A stretch of DNA of 64,000 nucleotides from Micromonospora sp. CB01531 (lineage in GTDB: Bacteria; Actinomycetota; Actinomycetes; Mycobacteriales; Micromonosporaceae): the NCBI RefSeq assembly GCF_001905095.1, contig NZ_LWLS01000063.1:78161-142160 (forward strand), read 5' to 3'. This document shows positions 7,566-17,260 of the stretch, in pieces. The position numbers were made by a program, and so were the translations under genes. How positions within the stretch are numbered: the stretch's first letter is position 1; the number at the start of each line of letters is the position of its first letter. The notes beneath the pieces are model-generated. The model had not been told where the DNA came from. It saw only the letters and a list, made by a program, of their open reading frames with translations, and made no database searches.

Positions 7566-7943
7566 TCAGTGGCGGGCGGCGGCGTACCGCTCAGGGTGGC
7601 CGGCCCGCGTCCCCTCGAAGGCACCCGCCGCGCGTCGCAGGCAGGCACCGATGACCTGGTCGAGCTGCGCCAGTCGGACCGTCCAAGACCGGAGATCGTG
7701 GCGGCCCTTCGCGGTGAGTTCGTAGCACCGGCGCGCCGGTCCGGCCCCGGTCGTCTCCCACACGGAGATCACCGACCGGTCGCGCTCCAGGCCGCGCAGC
7801 ACCCGGTAGACGTGGCCGGGTTCCACATCGGGCATCCCCATGGCACGGAGCCGGTCGATCAGGTCGTACCCGTGACCGGGCCGTTCGAGGATCAGGAGCA
7901 GGAGGAACGGATGCAGCAGACCGCGCAGCTCACGTCCGTGCAT
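7566..7943 (-). CDS. PadR-family transcriptional regulator
   Basis: This 125-residue protein begins MHGRELRGLLHPFLLLLIL, followed by GHGYDLIDRL and GHVYRVLRGLERD, the winged-helix signature of PadR regulators. The C-terminal dimerisation helix is present but short. ATG 7943 has a GGGGAGGG ribosome-binding site. It is the first gene of the cluster with the SIS, HypC-like and hypF genes, so it is the obvious local regulator of hydrogenase maturation. Its ligand is unknown. Confidence 0.9.
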   Translation of the reverse strand: MHGRELRGLLHPFLLLLILERPGHGYDLIDRLRAMGMPDVEPGHVYRVLRGLERDRSVISVWETTGAGPARRCYELTAKGRHDLRSWTVRLAQLDQVIGACLRRAAGAFEGTRAGHPERYAAARH

Positions 7944-7972
7944 GCCAAACCCTCCCCGACGCAGGGCATCCC

Positions 7973-8004
7973 TTCTGTGGCAGCTAAACACACTTACTGC
8001 AGAA
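7973..8004 (-). promoter_or_regulatory. candidate PadR operator/promoter
   Basis: An unusually AT-rich stretch about 30-60 bases upstream of the PadR start carries an imperfect dyad: TTCTG at 7973 and CAGAA ending at 8004, with inner CTGC/GCAG elements. A PadR protein controlling its own operon would bind near here. No clear -35/-10 pair can be assigned. Confidence 0.35.
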
Positions 8005-8042
8005 ATACGGAGGATTGCCCGGTTCTCGGCGACCCACAGCAA

Positions 8043-8087
8043 GCGCCGCGACCCGCGGCCGGATGCTCCGGCCGCGGGTCGCGGTGC
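8043..8087 (-). terminator. strong hairpin downstream of L,D-transpeptidase
   Basis: CGCGACCCGCGGCCGG (8047-8062) pairs perfectly with CCGGCCGCGGGTCGCG (8068-8083) around the loop ATGCT. Further outer pairs give about 20 bp in all. It begins 27 bases after the transpeptidase stop. Confidence 0.85.
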
Positions 8088-8113
8088 CATCGTGCGAAAG
8101 GTGTACGCCCCGA

Positions 8114-9373
8114 TCAGCCGCCGCTGTTGGAGCGGGCGGGGGCGGGCGCCGACCCGCCGGCCACCACGCCCGGATGCGGCGTGGCACTGACCGTCGGCTT
8201 CAACCCGGCCGGTACGGGCAGCGCGCTGCCCTTGGCGAACTCGTCCCAGCCGACGTTCCAGGCGGTCCAGCCGTTGCCCTGATCCAGCGTCACCTCGGTG
8301 CCCTTGACCGTCACCAGGTCACCGACCTGCGTGATCCGCATCAGCCAGTCGGCGTTGGCGTTGGAGACGTTGGTGCAGCCGTGCGAGACGTTGGTATAGC
8401 CCTGGTCCCCCTCCGACCATGGCGCGGCGTGGATGAACTCGCCGCCGTTGGTGAGCCGCTGCGCGTCCTCGACGTCGACGATGTAACCGCCGTTCGGGTC
8501 ACCCATCGTGTTGAACGTCGTGTACTCGAACTTCTCCATGATCACCATGTTGCCGCTCGAGGTGGGCGTGCTGGACTTGCCGAGACTGACCGGGACCTTC
8601 CGCAGCAGTTTGCCGTCCTCGTAGACCGACATCTGCTTGCTGGCGTTGTCGATGTCGAGCGAGACCTGCCGGCCGATCTTCGAACTCCCCGAACGGTCCG
8701 CGTCCCCGATGGCGTCCTTGCCGATCGGCAGGCCCTCCAGCGCACTCCGCACGCTGATCTTGGTGCCCGGCTTCCAGAAGTCCGGCGCCCGGTACTCGAC
8801 CTGCTTGCCGTCGGCCAGCCACGACCAGGTACCCGGCTGCGGCGGATCCGTCTTCACGAACAATCGCCGCTGCACGTCCGCCCTGGCCTCTTTCGGAATT
8901 GCCGGGTCGAACGTGACGACTACCGGCATGGCCGTCCCGTACGTCTGATCCCCGGTGAAATTCAGGACACTTGTGACTGCCGTTCTGGTCGATTTGGCCA
9001 TCGTCGTGAACGTCGTCTTCTGCGTGGTCGTCCGCCCCTTTTCACCGGTCGCGGTCACCTCCGCCGTGTACGTCCGCGAATTCTGCAACGGCCGCGTCGG
9101 CACCCAGCTCGACCCGTCCTCCCGCGGCTCGGCCGGCACCTGCGCGCCCTTGTCATCGGTCAACCGCACGCCGGTGATCTTCCCGTCCTTGACGGCGGTC
9201 CCCACCTCGGCGCTGACCGGCACGTCCCGCGCCTGGTCGCCGGGCGTCACCGTCAGCTGCGGTGGTGCCGCCTGCTTGGCACCCGGCAAGCGGTCGGCGG
9301 TGCACCCGACGAGGACCAGCGGTGTGGCCGCGATGGTCACCGACAGCAGCCTCAATCGCCGCCTCAGCTCCAT
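8114..9373 (-). CDS. L,D-transpeptidase lipoprotein (Ig-like + YkuD)
   Basis: This 419-residue protein starts at ATG 9373 behind a GGGGGGA ribosome-binding site. It has a lipoprotein signal with lipobox LVLVGC. Next come one or two Ig-like domains (about residues 40-240), as in mycobacterial LdtMt2/LppS-type enzymes. The YkuD catalytic domain contains the SHGCTNVSNANADWL motif with the nucleophilic Cys and an upstream His in GEFIHAAPW. It should form 3-3 cross-links in peptidoglycan on the outer face of the membrane. The C-terminus is a low-complexity Pro/Ala/Ser tail. It lies divergent to a D,D-carboxypeptidase, which makes the tetrapeptide substrate such enzymes need. Confidence 0.93.
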   Translation of the reverse strand: MELRRRLRLLSVTIAATPLVLVGCTADRLPGAKQAAPPQLTVTPGDQARDVPVSAEVGTAVKDGKITGVRLTDDKGAQVPAEPREDGSSWVPTRPLQNSRTYTAEVTATGEKGRTTTQKTTFTTMAKSTRTAVTSVLNFTGDQTYGTAMPVVVTFDPAIPKEARADVQRRLFVKTDPPQPGTWSWLADGKQVEYRAPDFWKPGTKISVRSALEGLPIGKDAIGDADRSGSSKIGRQVSLDIDNASKQMSVYEDGKLLRKVPVSLGKSSTPTSSGNMVIMEKFEYTTFNTMGDPNGGYIVDVEDAQRLTNGGEFIHAAPWSEGDQGYTNVSHGCTNVSNANADWLMRITQVGDLVTVKGTEVTLDQGNGWTAWNVGWDEFAKGSALPVPAGLKPTVSATPHPGVVAGGSAPAPARSNSGG

Positions 9374-9903
9374 ATTGTCCCCCCGTTCATGGCTTTCCCT
9401 CCGCCCACATTCTCACTGGGACGCGAAGCCATATGCGCGATTTCGGCAGACTGCTTGGATCAGGCTCACGGAAACATCTCCCGTGGTTTCACCAACCGGC
9501 AGAAATGGGCCGGACACTTTCGGTTCGCGACGCATTCCGACAGAAAGAGCGAAACGCTGCTCGCCCATCCCGTCCCGACCCGCTACGCCCGGCGTTTCCG
9601 CTTGCGCGACCTCGGTCCGGAAGCCGCACCCGATTCCCGGTGATCCGGATCGGCTCCGACTCGGTCGCCGTGCGCCGGTTTCGTCAGGAACACACCGATC
9701 ATCGGGCGGCTCGGCGCATCCACCCCCGACGCCACTGTGCTTTAGACTGCCACGAAACCGGACCTTCAGGAGAAAGCTTCACGAATGTGGACAAGATAAC
9801 CCGAAGGTGGGCGGCCACCCCGATGCCCGGATTCTCGCCGCTCCCGGGACCAGTTTCGGCAACCCGACCGGGCCCGCCTGGTCGGCGATTACGGTGCATT
9901 GAC
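9374..9903. other. 530-bp divergent intergenic region with a promoter-like -10
   Basis: No convincing gene is seen between the two divergent cell-wall genes. A good -10 hexamer TAGACT (9743-9748) is followed by AGGAG at 9768-9772. ATG 9785 opens only a four-codon ORF (MWTR-stop), while GTG 9787 is in frame with the carboxypeptidase gene downstream. Either that gene has a long N-terminus or a short leader ORF precedes it. Confidence 0.5.
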
Positions 9904-11151
9904 GTGACCATCTTTCGCATTGCCGCCGTCGCGTTCAGCGCCTTCCTGGCCGCGCCCACCGTGGTGGTCGGGTCACCGGGGCGGGCCGAAGCCGCACCGT
10001 ACGTGCCCTGCCCGGCGGTGAAGCCGCCGGTGCCGCCGCCCGCCGCACCGGCTCCGCCACCGGTCGGTCCCGACGATCAGTCGATCGGTGGAGATTCGCT
10101 GGCCACGACGGGTCTAGCCATTCCCGCAGGTGCTCCGATGGCACCGGCGGTGACCGCCACCTCGTGGCTCGTGGCCGACCTGAACACCGGCGCGGTGCTG
10201 GGTGGCTGCGGCCCGCACGAGCGCCGCACGCCGGCCAGCGTGCAGAAGATGCTGCTGGCCGCGGCCCTGATGCCGCGCCTGGACCCGACCCAGATCGTGG
10301 AGGTGACCCGGGCGGATCTGCAGGATCTCGATCCGGCCAGTTCCCTGATGGGGGTGGTCCCGGGCGGCCGTTACTCGGTCGAGAGTCTGTGGCTCGGACT
10401 GCTCCTCAGGTCGGGAAACGACGCGGCCAACGTGCTGGCCCGCGTGGGCGGCGGCCCCGCCGGCCGGCCGGGCGGCGTACAGGCGATGAACGACGAGGCG
10501 CACCGGCTGCAAGCGAACCAGACCCACGCGGCGACCCCCTCCGGCCTGGACGGCCCCGGTCAGTACACCAGCGCGTACGACCTGGCGCTGATCGCGCGGG
10601 CCACCTACGCCCGTGAGGACTTCCGCCGGTACATCGCCACCCGGGTGGCGCAGATTCCGGCCGAGGCGGGAACCGAGGGCTTCGCCATCACCCACGACAA
10701 CACCCTGCTGGACCACTACCCCGGGACGCTCGGCGGGAAGACGGGCTTCACCGACCTGGCCCGGCAGACGTACGTGGGTGTGGCCGAACGCAACGGCCGG
10801 CGGCTCGCGGTGACCCTGCTCGGCGCGGAGACCGCACCGCTGGGGAGTCTGGGCGAAGCGGCGGCGCTGCTCGACTGGGGCTTCGCCCTCTCCCCCGACG
10901 CGTCCGTCGGCCGCCTGGTCACCCCAGACGAGAAGAAGGACGACCATCCGCTGGTCGCCGGCAAGAGCGAGCGGCAGGGCCGCACCGGGATCCTGTCGGC
11001 GTTCTCGCTGCCGGTCGTCCTGGGCCTCAGCGCCGCCGTCGTACTGATCGTCCTGGCCCTGGCGGCCGGGCGGTGGCGCAAGGCTGTGCGCCGGTCAGCC
11101 GGTCAGCCCGCCGGACGATCGGGGCGTGACCGGGTCGGTTCCGAACCGTAG
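9904..11151 (+). CDS. D-alanyl-D-alanine carboxypeptidase (PBP5/DacA type)
   Basis: Serine DD-peptidase with all three active-site motifs: SxxK (TPASVQKMLLAA), SGN (LRSGNDAANVLA) and KTG (LGGKTGFTD). It has an N-terminal signal peptide (AAVAFSAFLAAPTVVV ... AEA), a proline-rich linker, and a C-terminal transmembrane helix (LPVVLGLSAAVVLIVLALAA) with a basic stop-transfer, as in PBP5-like enzymes that trim the terminal D-Ala of peptidoglycan pentapeptides. I chose GTG 9904 because it starts directly before the signal peptide. In-frame GTG 9787, nearer a promoter and ribosome-binding site, would add 39 residues. Confidence 0.92.
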   Translation: MTIFRIAAVAFSAFLAAPTVVVGSPGRAEAAPYVPCPAVKPPVPPPAAPAPPPVGPDDQSIGGDSLATTGLAIPAGAPMAPAVTATSWLVADLNTGAVLGGCGPHERRTPASVQKMLLAAALMPRLDPTQIVEVTRADLQDLDPASSLMGVVPGGRYSVESLWLGLLLRSGNDAANVLARVGGGPAGRPGGVQAMNDEAHRLQANQTHAATPSGLDGPGQYTSAYDLALIARATYAREDFRRYIATRVAQIPAEAGTEGFAITHDNTLLDHYPGTLGGKTGFTDLARQTYVGVAERNGRRLAVTLLGAETAPLGSLGEAAALLDWGFALSPDASVGRLVTPDEKKDDHPLVAGKSERQGRTGILSAFSLPVVLGLSAAVVLIVLALAAGRWRKAVRRSAGQPAGRSGRDRVGSEP

Positions 11152-11206
11152 GCGAACCACACCGCCGCGCCGGCCGATGTCGCCGAATCTGGCTACGCTC
11201 GCGGGC

Positions 11207-11629
11207 ATGGGAGATCCGTTCCGGGTACGCATCACCGCCCGCGGTTACGAGCTCGACACCCAGGGCCACCTGAACCAGGCCGTCTACCTGCAGTACGCCG
11301 AGCACGCCCGGTGGGAGTGCCTACGGGCCGCCGGCATCTCGCAGGACCGGCTCCTCGCCAGCGGGGTGGGACCGGTCGCCCTGGAGGTCACCGTGCGCTA
11401 CCTGCGGGAGCTGCGGGGCGGGGACGAGGTCGACGTGTCCTGCGGTTTCCGTTGGGGCGAGGGGAAGACCTTCCACCTCGACCAGGACTACACCCGCGTC
11501 GACGGCACCCCGGTGGCGAGACTGACCGGGGTGGGTGGGCTGATCGACCTGTCCGCCCGGCGACTGGTACCCGACCCCCGGAAGCGGTTCCGGGAGCTGG
11601 CCACCGACCCGAGGCCGCTCAACCTGTGA
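11207..11629 (+). CDS. hotdog-fold acyl-CoA thioesterase
   Basis: This 140-residue protein of the 4-hydroxybenzoyl-CoA thioesterase family carries the signature GYELDTQGHLNQAVYLQYAE: Asp, Gly-His and Asn around the start of the central hotdog helix. Substrate cannot be read from the sequence. ATG 11207 is preceded by GGCTACGCT about 10 bases upstream and by no ribosome-binding site, so the transcript is probably leaderless. A longer start at 11126 would add 27 unlikely residues. Confidence 0.88.
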   Translation: MGDPFRVRITARGYELDTQGHLNQAVYLQYAEHARWECLRAAGISQDRLLASGVGPVALEVTVRYLRELRGGDEVDVSCGFRWGEGKTFHLDQDYTRVDGTPVARLTGVGGLIDLSARRLVPDPRKRFRELATDPRPLNL

Positions 11630-11871
11630 CGCCGCGGGTCTCCCGTCGACGGCGACCCGGCCGCCCGCTGGCCGGCTTCTTCCCGCGACCGCGCCGTTCA
11701 CGCCACCAGCCGCGGCGGGCACGGGTCGTCCAGGGTCGCTCGGTCTTACCGCCACCGGAGGAGATGCCCGTTGCCTACGCTTCGGGAAAGGACTCTGCCG
11801 GACGGGACCGCGGCGCACCTGCCGCCGGATGACCGGAGACCAGGAGCTGGTCCGCACAGGGAGATTCGCGA

Positions 11872-12309
11872 ATGAGACTGCGGGAGGTACGCCACCAGAC
11901 CGGACGGGTGCTGGTGGTGGTCTGCGACAAGGAGGAGGAGGCGGTCACCACCATCGGCGCGGCGCTGCGGGAGCACGGGCTGCTCGCCGCGCGGGTGTCC
12001 GCGGTGGGCGGGTTCGCCGACGCCGAGGTCGGCTGGTTCGACCGCAACGCCGGTGACTACCGCCGCATCCCGGTCGCGGAGCAGGTCGAGGTGCTCTCGC
12101 TGCTCGGCGACGTCGCCGCCAAGGACGGCGAGCCCGCGCTGCACGTGCACGCGGTGCTGGGACGGGCCGACGGCAGTACGGTCGGTGGGCACCTGCTGCG
12201 CGGCCGGGTGTGGCCGACGCTCGAGGTCATCATCTCGGAGGTGGCGCCGGAGTTGGCGAAACGGGTGGATCCGGAGACCGGTCTGGCCCTGATCTCCGCG
12301 GCCCGTTGA
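11872..12309 (+). CDS. PPC/DUF296-domain protein
   Basis: This 145-residue protein contains a PPC (DUF296) fold: VGGFADAEVGWFDR, then the conserved GEPALHVHAVLGRADGSTVG segment with the His pair, then GHLLRGRVWPTLEVIISE. Bacterial members are usually single-domain trimers whose role is unclear; plant relatives are fused to AT-hooks. There is no AT-hook here. The upstream 240 bases contain no other gene. It converges on the frameshifted membrane gene with only nine bases between them. Confidence 0.85.
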   Translation: MRLREVRHQTGRVLVVVCDKEEEAVTTIGAALREHGLLAARVSAVGGFADAEVGWFDRNAGDYRRIPVAEQVEVLSLLGDVAAKDGEPALHVHAVLGRADGSTVGGHLLRGRVWPTLEVIISEVAPELAKRVDPETGLALISAAR

Positions 12310-12318
12310 GCCACGGGG

Positions 12319-14534
12319 TCACCGCGTCCGCAGCCGGGTGACCAGGTCGCGTACCGCGTGCTGGTAATCCTCGTCGTTCGGGTCGAACGTGTGTCCGTGC
12401 ACCGGTGGCGGCACGGTGTCCCCCGGTGGGGTCAGCAGGCCGTGCGGGTCGCGCACCCGCTGATCCACGAGGCGGGCCGCGGCTTCCCGTGCCGCCGGTT
12501 CACCCGCCGCCGGTGCGGCCGGTTCCGGGGAGAAGACCCAGCCGCCGATCCAGTCGGTGTCCCGCCACAGGTTCCGCCAGCGCCACCGCACCCGGTCGCC
12601 GATGTCGTGCAGCGTCCCGGGGCCGAGGTACGCGGGGAACACCACGCTGTAGAGGCGGCGCAACGGATTGGCGTCGGTCAGCAACGCGACCCGGTCGAGG
12701 CACGCCGGCTCCAGTTGCAGCACCACGGCGGCGGCCAGCAGCGCGCCGTGGCTGTGCCCGGACAGCACCACAGCGTCGTGGTGCCGGGTGAGGTACCGGA
12801 TCCGTCGGGTGAACTCCGGCACCGCCCGTTCGCTGTAGCAGGGCGGGGCCAGCGGGTGCGTGGTGCGGGGCCAGAACGTGGCCAGATCCCACAACACCCC
12901 CACGATGCGAACCGCCCTCAACCGGTGGGTGTACGGCGCGGCGACCGCCATGGCGACGGCGAAGAGCCCGGTCAGGTTGGTGCCGAGGTGGCTGAGGTAC
13001 ACCGCAGACCGGGCCAGCGACTCACCACCGATGCGCAGGCCCAGCTCTCTGGGCTCGATGCTCGCCAGGGAGAGCCCGGCGGAGCCGAGGATCAGCACGA
13101 AGATCACGGCGTACGCGGCGGGCAGCGGCCAACTCCGGTCGGTCTGCTGCGCTCGGGCGATGACGTCGCGCACCGCGCGGACCCGTGGCTGCGGCTCCGG
13201 CGGGGCGTCCGGGAAATCACGGCGCAGGATCTCCATCGCGCCCTGGCGCCGTCGACGCAGCGTCAGCCGGCTGCGCAGGAGGGCGGCGAAGGCGGTCACC
13301 AGGACGGCCACGAAGAAGCCCAGCGCGGCCCAGCGATACACCACCGGCGGCAGCAGTGGCGGGACGCCGCCGGGCAACAGTCGGCGGGGGGTGGGGTTCA
13401 GGTTCCGGTCGAGGGAGTACGAGGCCGCGTAGAGGACGGCGGACGAGTAGGCCACCCCGAGACCGATGGCGAAGGCGGCGACGACGGGGGCGCCCAGCCC
13501 GCCCAGGTAGGCGGGAACACGCTTCCGGCTCCGCTGGCCCAGGACCACCGCGGCGAGGATCAGCATCAGGGCCGCCTGAGCCACGTAGAGCCAGCCGACC
13601 AGAGCGGCGTAGCCGGGCAGTTCGGTCCCGGTGGCCCACCCGGACCGGGGCACGGCGGCGTAGCCGACCGCCAGCGCGGTGACCACCAGCATCGCTGCGC
13701 GTACGCCTGGATGAGCCTGCCGATCGGTCCGTCCGTGGGGTGGCCGGGCCGGGCCGCAGAGCAGCGCCGCCGCGGCGACGAGCACCATGGTGGCCAGGGC
13801 GAGCAGGGCGTAGCCGACGATCCGGTTGTCGTGCGGGGCGATCGCCCCCAGTAGGACGACGTCGATGGTGCCGAACGCGATCGTCACGTGCAGCGCCCGC
13901 AGCCGGCGCAGGAGGGCCCAGTTGTCCCAGAAGTCGGGGACGTCGAGGCGCAGGGCGCCGCACCCGCCCGGCACCGTGGTCGCCGAGGCGTCCTCGGGCA
14001 GCCGCCACGATCGCGCCCCGAGCCACGAGACGGATCGCCACGGCGGCGATCGGCACCAGGGCGGACAGCGCGAGCCGCTGCGCGGGCTGCAGGTCGGACA
14101 GCCACGAGATCGTCCGGCGGTCCGCGGCGCAGTGCTGGTAGGTGGCGCACTGCCAGGCGACGAGGTCGAGCGCCACGCCGACGACCGCCAGCACGTACAT
14201 CGCGGTCAGCGTGGCGGCGAGCAGCCGGCAGATCGGCGACGGACCCGGCCGGTGCGGGTGGGAGCATCCAGATCGCGATGTTGCTCAGCATGAACGGCAG
14301 CAGCAGCACCAGGGAGATGGAGCGGGCGACCCGCCCGCCGGTCAGGCCGCCCCAGCGGTACGCCTCGATGAGCGCCCCGCCCGGTCCGCTCGGATCGCCG
14401 TAGCCCGCCTTCGGACGGAAGAAACCGGCGTTCTCGTCGCCGGCGACCCGGGTCACGATCGGCCGGTCGAGGATCCCCTCCGCGCTGGGTCCCCCGACGC
14501 CCGGTACCCGCACCTCGGTCGTCCCCACCGGCAC
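12319..14534 (-). pseudogene. membrane protein with serine-hydrolase domain, two frameshifts
   Basis: Three minus-strand segments in successive frames make one coherent protein: GTG 14534 to about 14245 (ends SNIAIWMLPPAPAG), about 14250 to 14005 (SPICRLLAATLTAMYVLAVV ... VARGA), and about 14005 to 12319 (SWRLPEDASATTV ... to the stop). Each junction needs one base removed. The product would be a multi-pass membrane protein of over 700 residues with a cytosolic alpha/beta-hydrolase or lipase-like C-terminal part (VVLSGHSHGALLAAA, nucleophile Ser in GHSHG). It is either a recently inactivated gene or has two sequencing errors; the high conservation of codon bias in all three segments favours recent change or error. 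Confidence 0.8.
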
Positions 14535-14661
14535 CCGCCGTCCCGTCGCCCGCTCGCGGGTACCCGCTTACCCGTTGCGCACCGCCCCACGCCCACCGGA
14601 CCGGCCCAGGGCTTTCGCGAACTTCGGCACGGGCGCGCCGCCGCGCTGCCAGATTTGACGG

Positions 14662-15945
14662 ATGGGTGATCGCCGGGGTGTCCGAAGCCGGGGTGGCCGG
14701 GCGCGCCGGGCGGCGGCGACCGCCGCCGGGTCCAGGTTGCGGTCGCTGGGCCCGGGCCTGGTGTCGGGGGCCGCGGACACGGATCCGACCACGGTGGCGG
14801 CGTTGGTCGTGGTCGGGGCGACCACCATGTTCGGGCTGGCCTGGCTGACCCTGCTGATGATGCCGGCGCTGGTGGTGGTGCAGGTGCTCGCCACCCGGGT
14901 GGGCGTGCTATCGGGGCGGGATCTGCAACGGGCGGTCCGCGACGGCTACGGCCGGGTGCTGAGCATCCTGTTGTTGGTCTCGATCCTGGGGGTCAACGTC
15001 GTGACGATTGCCGCCGACGTCGCCGCCGGGGCGGCGGCGATCGGCCTGCTGGTCGGGGTGGAGTCCCGCTGGCTGGCGCCGGCCTTCGCCGCAGGGGTCC
15101 TCGCCCTGCTGCTGCTCGGCAAGTACGACGAGGTCGAGCGGGTCCTCAAGGTGGTGATGCTGGGCCTGCTCGCGTACGGCGCGGCGGCGGTGCTGGCTCA
15201 CCCGGACTGGCTCGCGGTGGCCCGGGGCAGTCTGGTCCCGTCCATCCCCTTCACCGAGGCCCATCTCGCGGGGGCGCTGGCGATCCTCGGCACCACCCTG
15301 ACGAGCTACATGTACGTGTGGCAGACGGTGGAACAGATCGAGGAACCGCGGGCCCGAGAACAGCTCCGGTTCCGCGAGTTCGACGCGCAGGTCGGCGGCG
15401 GCCTGGCCGCGGTGATCTTCTGGTGCATCCTGGTCGCCAGCGGCGCCACGCTCGGCGCGCACCACCAGCAGGTCGAGACCGCCGAGCAGGCCGCCCAGGC
15501 GCTGCGTCCCCTGGCGGGGCCGCTGGCCGGCGTCCTGTTCTCGTTGGGGTTGCTCGCCTCGGCGATCATCGCGGTACCGGTGATCATGGCCAGCGGCGGG
15601 TACGTCACCGCCAGCGCCTTCGGCTGGCCGCGAGGGTTGAGCCGCACTCCCCGCCAGGCGCCCCGGTTCTACGCGGTGGTCGTCGCCCAGACCTTGGCCG
15701 GCGTCGCCCTGGCCAGCACCGGGATAGGTCCGATCCGGCTGCTGTTCCTGGCGAGCCTGATCGGCGGCATCGCCACCCCGTTGGGGCTGGTCCTGCTCGT
15801 CCTGGCCGCCGGAAACCCCAGGCTGATCGGCGCCACCCCGATCCACCTGAGCCTGCGGGTCGCGGGGTGGGCGGTCGCCGCGTTGGTGGCCGCCGTCAGC
15901 CTGCTCTTCCTCGCCCAGCAACTCCATCTCGTGCCGGGGGCGTGA
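14662..15945 (+). CDS. Nramp-family transporter with divergent metal site
   Basis: This protein of 427 residues has about 11 hydrophobic helices. The first helix motif is GPGLVSGAADTDPTTVAA, where canonical Nramp proteins have DPGN. The helix-6 region is GTTLTSYMYVWQTVEQIEE rather than the MPH motif. This pattern fits the broad Nramp/NRAMP-related group whose members do not all move Mn2+/Fe2+, some being implicated in Mg2+ or other transport. Substrate is therefore uncertain. ATG 14662 has no strong ribosome-binding site. The gene is divergent from the frameshifted membrane hydrolase. Confidence 0.88.
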   Translation: MGDRRGVRSRGGRARRAAATAAGSRLRSLGPGLVSGAADTDPTTVAALVVVGATTMFGLAWLTLLMMPALVVVQVLATRVGVLSGRDLQRAVRDGYGRVLSILLLVSILGVNVVTIAADVAAGAAAIGLLVGVESRWLAPAFAAGVLALLLLGKYDEVERVLKVVMLGLLAYGAAAVLAHPDWLAVARGSLVPSIPFTEAHLAGALAILGTTLTSYMYVWQTVEQIEEPRAREQLRFREFDAQVGGGLAAVIFWCILVASGATLGAHHQQVETAEQAAQALRPLAGPLAGVLFSLGLLASAIIAVPVIMASGGYVTASAFGWPRGLSRTPRQAPRFYAVVVAQTLAGVALASTGIGPIRLLFLASLIGGIATPLGLVLLVLAAGNPRLIGATPIHLSLRVAGWAVAALVAAVSLLFLAQQLHLVPGA

Positions 15946-16112
15946 CGGGTGCCGGGCCGGATTCCTGCGGTGCGCCGCGGTAGCCGCGCCGTGCGCGCGG
16001 ACGTTGAACCCCACAGGAGGCTGCGCCGGTGGAGGGAACGGTGGTGTGACGTGGGCTCGGTGGCAGCCTGGCGGACGTGCGCCGCCGCGCCTGCGCCCGG
16101 ACGGGGGCACGG

Positions 16113-17228
16113 ATGGACCTGATGCGGTGGTTCGCGGGGATCGCCGGGCTGGCCGTCCTGGTCCTCGTCGCGAGCAGCATCCTGGGCAGTCTGGTGGTGC
16201 CCCGCGGGTTGGGGTCCGCGTTGGTGCGGGTGCTGTGGCGGTCGATGCGATGGGTGCTGCGCCGCACGTCGGCCCCCTTCCACAGCTACGAGGTGCGCGA
16301 CCGGTTCCTCGCCTGGCTCGCACCGGCGGTGCTGATCGCGATGCTGTGGTCCTGGCTGGCCGGGCTGCTGGTCGCGTACGGGCTGCTCATGCACGCGGTG
16401 TCCGGGATCTCGTGGCCGGACTCGTTCCGGGAGGCCGGATCCAGTCTGTTCACCCTCGGCTTCGCGTCCGGCAAACGGTCCACGCTCAACCCGCTGGACT
16501 TCATCGCCGCGGCGAGCGGACCGGTGGTCATCGCGCTGCAGATCGCCTACCTGCCGACGTTGTACGGCGCGTTCAACCGCCGGGAGCAGGAGGTCACCCT
16601 ACTCCAGTCCCGCGCCTCGCAGCCCGCCTGGGGACCCGAGCTGCTGGCCCGGCAGGCCCTCGTCGGCACCGTCGACGAGCTGCGCGGCCTGTACGAGGAC
16701 TGGGAGCGGCTGGCCGCCGACATCGGCGAGACACACAGCAACTACCCGGTGCTGCTGTCGTTCCGTTCGCCGCGCCCGTACCGCGGCTGGGTGGTCGCCC
16801 TGATCGCGGTGATGGACGCCGCCGCCATGCACATCTCCCTTGCCCCGTCCGCGGCGGTCGTCCCCGCCGCGCGGCTGATGCTGCGGTCGGGGTTCACCGC
16901 GCTGCGCGAGATCGCTCGGGTGGTCCGCATCCCGTTCGACCCCGACCCCGACCCCGACGGTCCGCTCCGGCTGACGTTCGAGGAGTACGCCGAGGCCGTG
17001 GCGCACGTGCAGAAGGCGGGCTTCGTCACGGAACGTTCGGCGGAGGAGTCCTGGCCGCACTTTCGCGGTTGGCGGGTCAACTACGAGAGCATCGGCTACG
17101 CGTTGGCCCGCAACCTCGACGCCGTGCCGGCCCTGTGGAGCGGCGGGCGGGACTTCCCGCACGAACCGGTAGCGCCCCAGAGGCCCGTCGATCGGCGGCC
17201 GCAGCCGTCCCGGGACCATCCCTCCTGA
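16113..17228 (+). CDS. membrane protein with ion-channel-like pore segment
   Basis: This 371-residue protein has an N-terminal hydrophobic helix (about 5-30), a central pair of helices around residues 65-105, a loop SLFTLGFASGKRST resembling a potassium-channel pore loop, another helix (PVVIALQIAYLPTLYGAF), and a long soluble C-terminal half. It looks like a two-helix ion-channel-type protein, but the filter lacks a canonical TVGYG, so transport of potassium is not established. An upstream GTG (16077) would add 12 residues; I prefer ATG 16113 before MDLMRWFAGI. Confidence 0.7.
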   Translation: MDLMRWFAGIAGLAVLVLVASSILGSLVVPRGLGSALVRVLWRSMRWVLRRTSAPFHSYEVRDRFLAWLAPAVLIAMLWSWLAGLLVAYGLLMHAVSGISWPDSFREAGSSLFTLGFASGKRSTLNPLDFIAAASGPVVIALQIAYLPTLYGAFNRREQEVTLLQSRASQPAWGPELLARQALVGTVDELRGLYEDWERLAADIGETHSNYPVLLSFRSPRPYRGWVVALIAVMDAAAMHISLAPSAAVVPAARLMLRSGFTALREIARVVRIPFDPDPDPDGPLRLTFEEYAEAVAHVQKAGFVTERSAEESWPHFRGWRVNYESIGYALARNLDAVPALWSGGRDFPHEPVAPQRPVDRRPQPSRDHPS

Positions 17229-17260
17229 CTCGTGCCCGGTGGGCGTACCGGGCCGGCGAC

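Noticed and set aside
1..7943. Presence of the hydrogenase structural subunits
   Set aside because: No large- or small-subunit motifs occur in the window; only maturation and accessory genes are here, so the structural genes are presumed left of position 1.
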